NCBI GenBank assembly: GCA_028678905.1
Contig: JAJRCO010000221.1
Location: 1-6,096 of the forward strand
Reading direction: 5' to 3'
Source of the DNA: Methanomicrobiales archaeon
Lineage (GTDB): Archaea > Halobacteriota > Methanomicrobia > Methanomicrobiales > JACTUA01
DNA: 6,096 bases
The notes under the pieces were generated by a model. The model saw only the letters and a list, made by a program, of their open reading frames with translations, made no database searches and had not been told where the DNA came from. The position numbers were made by a program, and so were the translations under genes. The stretch's first letter is position 1; the number at the start of each line of letters is the position of its first letter. Positions 4,524 through 6,096 of the stretch are shown piece after piece.

Positions 4524-5451
4524 GGGACTGCTCCATCAGACTGCGGGAGATGATGTACTCATCCGGCGCGGTCCTGCTCGTGCCCACCACCAGCCACTTC
4601 CCGCTGCCGTGAGCCTCGCAGACCCCTTTTGCCTCGATGATCTCTCCCCGCAAAGCCTGGCCGGAATAGGTATGGGTGAAGGAGAGCACGCGGCTGATCT
4701 CGTCATGCTCCACTTCATAGAGTGCCGGGCTGTCAAAGGCCAGCGAGGCATCGGTGACCCGTGCCTGAATGGTGCGCCGGTCGATTACGGTTCCCCGTCC
4801 CTTCGGCACGTTTTCGAGATCCCCATAGGAACGGGTGTACAGGAGATCGAAATACGTTCCCTCGATCTCGCCCCGGTTCCATTTCCGTTTCTCGTGCAGG
4901 ACAAAGACCTCGAAGGGAATGGCCGGTTGCCGTTTTTTGTACACCCTCTGCCACATCTCCGGGGAGAGGTCGTTGATTACCCCTTCTCTGATCAGGGTCC
5001 GCAGCTGGTCCTGTGCGGAAAACCAGGCTTTTCCGTACACCACCAGATCGATGTCGGATGCCTCATTCTCCAGGCCGCAGAGGAAGGAGCCGGTGCACCC
5101 CAGAGTTCCCCCGGGGAAGGTAAACAGGTCGGCCAGGCGGTGGACTTTCCGGTTGCGAGCACAGATGGACGTCAGCTCCTCTTCCGGTTTGTAGACCTGC
5201 CATACGTCCTCGAGAGGGACCCGCTGCACCGAGTTCGCATACGCGGGTTTGGTCCGTCGGATGAGTTCGTAGGCCTCTTCAAAATCGAGTTTATGGAACC
5301 TCCTCCCGTCCTGTCTCATCCGTTCCCCCTGCGAATGTGGGATATAGCGGAGAACACAACCCACCTTCTCCTGGTTGTCGTACGTGGAGACCGCATACAG
5401 CCAGCCGTCTGTATCCTCGATAAAATCCCGCAGGCGGATAGGCGCTCCCAC
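4516..5451 (-). CDS. Predicted nucleotidyltransferase (Pol beta superfamily, archaeal type)
   Basis: A 311-residue cytoplasmic protein. The Pol beta-type nucleotidyltransferase motif GS-x10-DxD is clear: G121-S122, then D133 and D135 in SDIDLVVYG, with D202 in YFDLLY a candidate third metal ligand. These enzymes transfer a nucleotide from an NTP to a hydroxyl group; the acceptor is unknown. The N-terminal ~110 residues (RLRDFIEDTDGWLYAVSTY) are probably a separate substrate or partner domain, and the C-terminal ~90 form a beta-rich domain. The arrangement resembles the archaeal group COG1665, from memory. The start is GTG 5451, supported by GGTGATC at 5462-5456, four bases upstream. That site spans the TGA of tsaC, so the two genes are translationally coupled. 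Its 3' end overlaps the convergent Cas4-like gene. Confidence 0.82.
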   Translation of the reverse strand: MGAPIRLRDFIEDTDGWLYAVSTYDNQEKVGCVLRYIPHSQGERMRQDGRRFHKLDFEEAYELIRRTKPAYANSVQRVPLEDVWQVYKPEEELTSICARNRKVHRLADLFTFPGGTLGCTGSFLCGLENEASDIDLVVYGKAWFSAQDQLRTLIREGVINDLSPEMWQRVYKKRQPAIPFEVFVLHEKRKWNRGEIEGTYFDLLYTRSYGDLENVPKGRGTVIDRRTIQARVTDASLAFDSPALYEVEHDEISRVLSFTHTYSGQALRGEIIEAKGVCEAHGSGKWLVVGTSRTAPDEYIISRSLMEQSLT

Positions 5452-5455
5452 GTAC

Positions 5456-5462
5456 GATCACC
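5456..5462 (-). promoter_or_regulatory. Shine-Dalgarno across the tsaC stop codon
   Basis: GGTGATC on the minus strand contains the tsaC stop TGA and sits four bases before GTG 5451. It decides the GTG start of the nucleotidyltransferase and suggests coupled translation. Confidence 0.6.
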
Positions 5463-6033
5463 CAAGCGTGGAGAGAAAGGCCTGGATTTCCTGAGCCTGT
5501 GCTCCCTGTCGCAGGATCGCCCGGCGTTCGGCATCGACCACTGTACTGGGTATCCCGGAGAGATTGCCTCCGCTGATCAGGAGGTCATGGGGCACGTCGA
5601 CCTCATCCTCGGTCTGGGGGTCTTTTCCACCGCTCCGGTTCGCGCTGGTCGCGGTGATGGGCGAATCGAAGGCCTGGATCAGAGACAACGCCACCTCATG
5701 ATCGGGGATACGGACCCCGATATGCTCCGTACCGGCCATCAGCAGAGGTGGAAGCACCGATTTTGCCGGAAGTACGATGGTCATCGGACCGGGCAGAAAG
5801 CGGGTGATGAGGGCCTCCGCGTCTGGTGAAACGTGGGCGATACAGCCCAGCATATCCCGGTCGCAGACCGCCACAGAGATGGGCTGGCCCAGTGGCCGGC
5901 CCTTAGCCTCGTAGACTTTCAGGACCGCTTCCTCGGAGAGTGCATCCCCCCCTAGACCATATAAGGTGTCGGTGGGGTACACTACCAGTCCGTCCAGCCG
6001 GAGGATCGCCACGGCCTGCTCGATGAGGTCCAT
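5458..6033 (-). CDS. tsaC: L-threonylcarbamoyladenylate synthase (TsaC/Sua5/YrdC family)
   Basis: TsaC makes threonylcarbamoyl-AMP from L-threonine, bicarbonate and ATP, the first step of t6A37 synthesis on ANN-decoding tRNAs; the KEOPS complex performs the transfer in archaea. The 191-residue length matches the stand-alone YrdC domain rather than two-domain Sua5. Family motifs in order are YPTDTLYGLG (19-28), KGRPLGQPI (44-52, with K44 and R46 of the KxR pair), the FLPGPMTIVLP strand (79-89), VRIPDH (107-112), TATSANRSGG (127-136) and STVVD (163-167), then ILRQGA. Nothing essential appears missing. ATG 6033 is fixed by AGGAGT at 6044-6039, five bases upstream. The upstream gene ends with TAG directly touching this ATG, and the nucleotidyltransferase follows six bases after its stop, so it is the middle gene of a minus-strand operon. 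Confidence 0.93.
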   Translation of the reverse strand: MDLIEQAVAILRLDGLVVYPTDTLYGLGGDALSEEAVLKVYEAKGRPLGQPISVAVCDRDMLGCIAHVSPDAEALITRFLPGPMTIVLPAKSVLPPLLMAGTEHIGVRIPDHEVALSLIQAFDSPITATSANRSGGKDPQTEDEVDVPHDLLISGGNLSGIPSTVVDAERRAILRQGAQAQEIQAFLSTLG

Positions 6034-6096
6034 CTAGAACTCCTTACCTCTCACCCGGCAGATATCGAATACCGCTTTGCTACTGATGTGCATTAC
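6034..6096 (-). CDS. C-terminal end of the gene upstream of tsaC (5' end outside window)
   Basis: Reading the minus strand from the right edge, a frame gives VMHISSKAVFDICRVRGKEF and stops at TAG 6036-6034, directly before the tsaC ATG. The zero spacing, and the fact that the tsaC Shine-Dalgarno encodes its last residues, suggest it is the upstream gene of the same operon. Twenty residues are too few to name it. An in-frame ATG at 6093-6091 could also be the start of a tiny leader peptide. Confidence 0.45.
   Translation of the reverse strand, partial: VMHISSKAVFDICRVRGKEF
6039..6044 (-). promoter_or_regulatory. Shine-Dalgarno of tsaC
   Basis: AGGAGT on the minus strand, five bases before ATG 6033; it is the strongest ribosome binding site in the window and fixes the tsaC start. 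Confidence 0.65.

Noticed and set aside
4474..5829. A 451-codon open frame on the plus strand
   Set aside because: It lies antisense to two minus-strand genes with clear family motifs (GS-x10-DxD and the YrdC motifs). Its own product has no recognisable domain and is rich in Arg, Gly and Pro, as expected for a mirror frame in G+C-rich coding DNA.

Overview
The window looks archaeal, most likely from a methanogen of the Methanomicrobiales or a close relative. This is an inference from gene content and signals. The tRNA-Thr has no encoded CCA and a U discriminator. Several genes have a TATA-like box about 25-30 bases before the start codon and almost no leader. Oligo-T stretches serve as terminators. 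The set of DUF3467 protein, stand-alone Cas4-like protein, archaeal-type nucleotidyltransferase and TsaC also fits euryarchaea. TAG ends several genes here (positions 155-157, 2843-2845 and 6034-6036), so TAG appears to be an ordinary stop codon.

Positions 1-2000 form an A+T-richer accessory stretch. It begins with the 3' end of an unidentified gene, followed by a poorly coding spacer. An IS5-type insertion sequence of about 0.92 kb (461-1380) follows. Its transposase, on the minus strand, is broken by one in-frame amber codon. Small predicted membrane-protein reading frames lie on both sides, and joining position 460 to 1381 gives one continuous frame, so the element may have split a membrane-protein gene. 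A 48-residue minus-strand ORF and tRNA-Thr(CGT) close this stretch.

From 2200 on the sequence is denser and G+C-richer. A plus-strand FkbM-type methyltransferase converges on a minus-strand DUF3467 protein. Next come a minus-strand unknown small protein, possibly with a frame-shifted continuation, and a divergent plus-strand Cas4-like protein that keeps its four iron-sulfur cysteines but lacks the usual ExK residues.

The Cas4-like gene overlaps tail to tail with a minus-strand operon: a gene end at the window edge, tsaC (threonylcarbamoyl-AMP synthase) and a GS-x10-DxD nucleotidyltransferase. The operon is tightly coupled, with a TAG-ATG junction and a Shine-Dalgarno placed across a stop codon. 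TsaC supplies the intermediate for t6A37 of ANN-decoding tRNAs, and the tRNA-Thr in this window is such a tRNA.

I see no CRISPR array, phage module or convincing new multi-gene system. The most interesting points are the possible IS-split gene, the amber transposase, the degenerate Cas4-like active site and the hidden open frame at 3144-3437.
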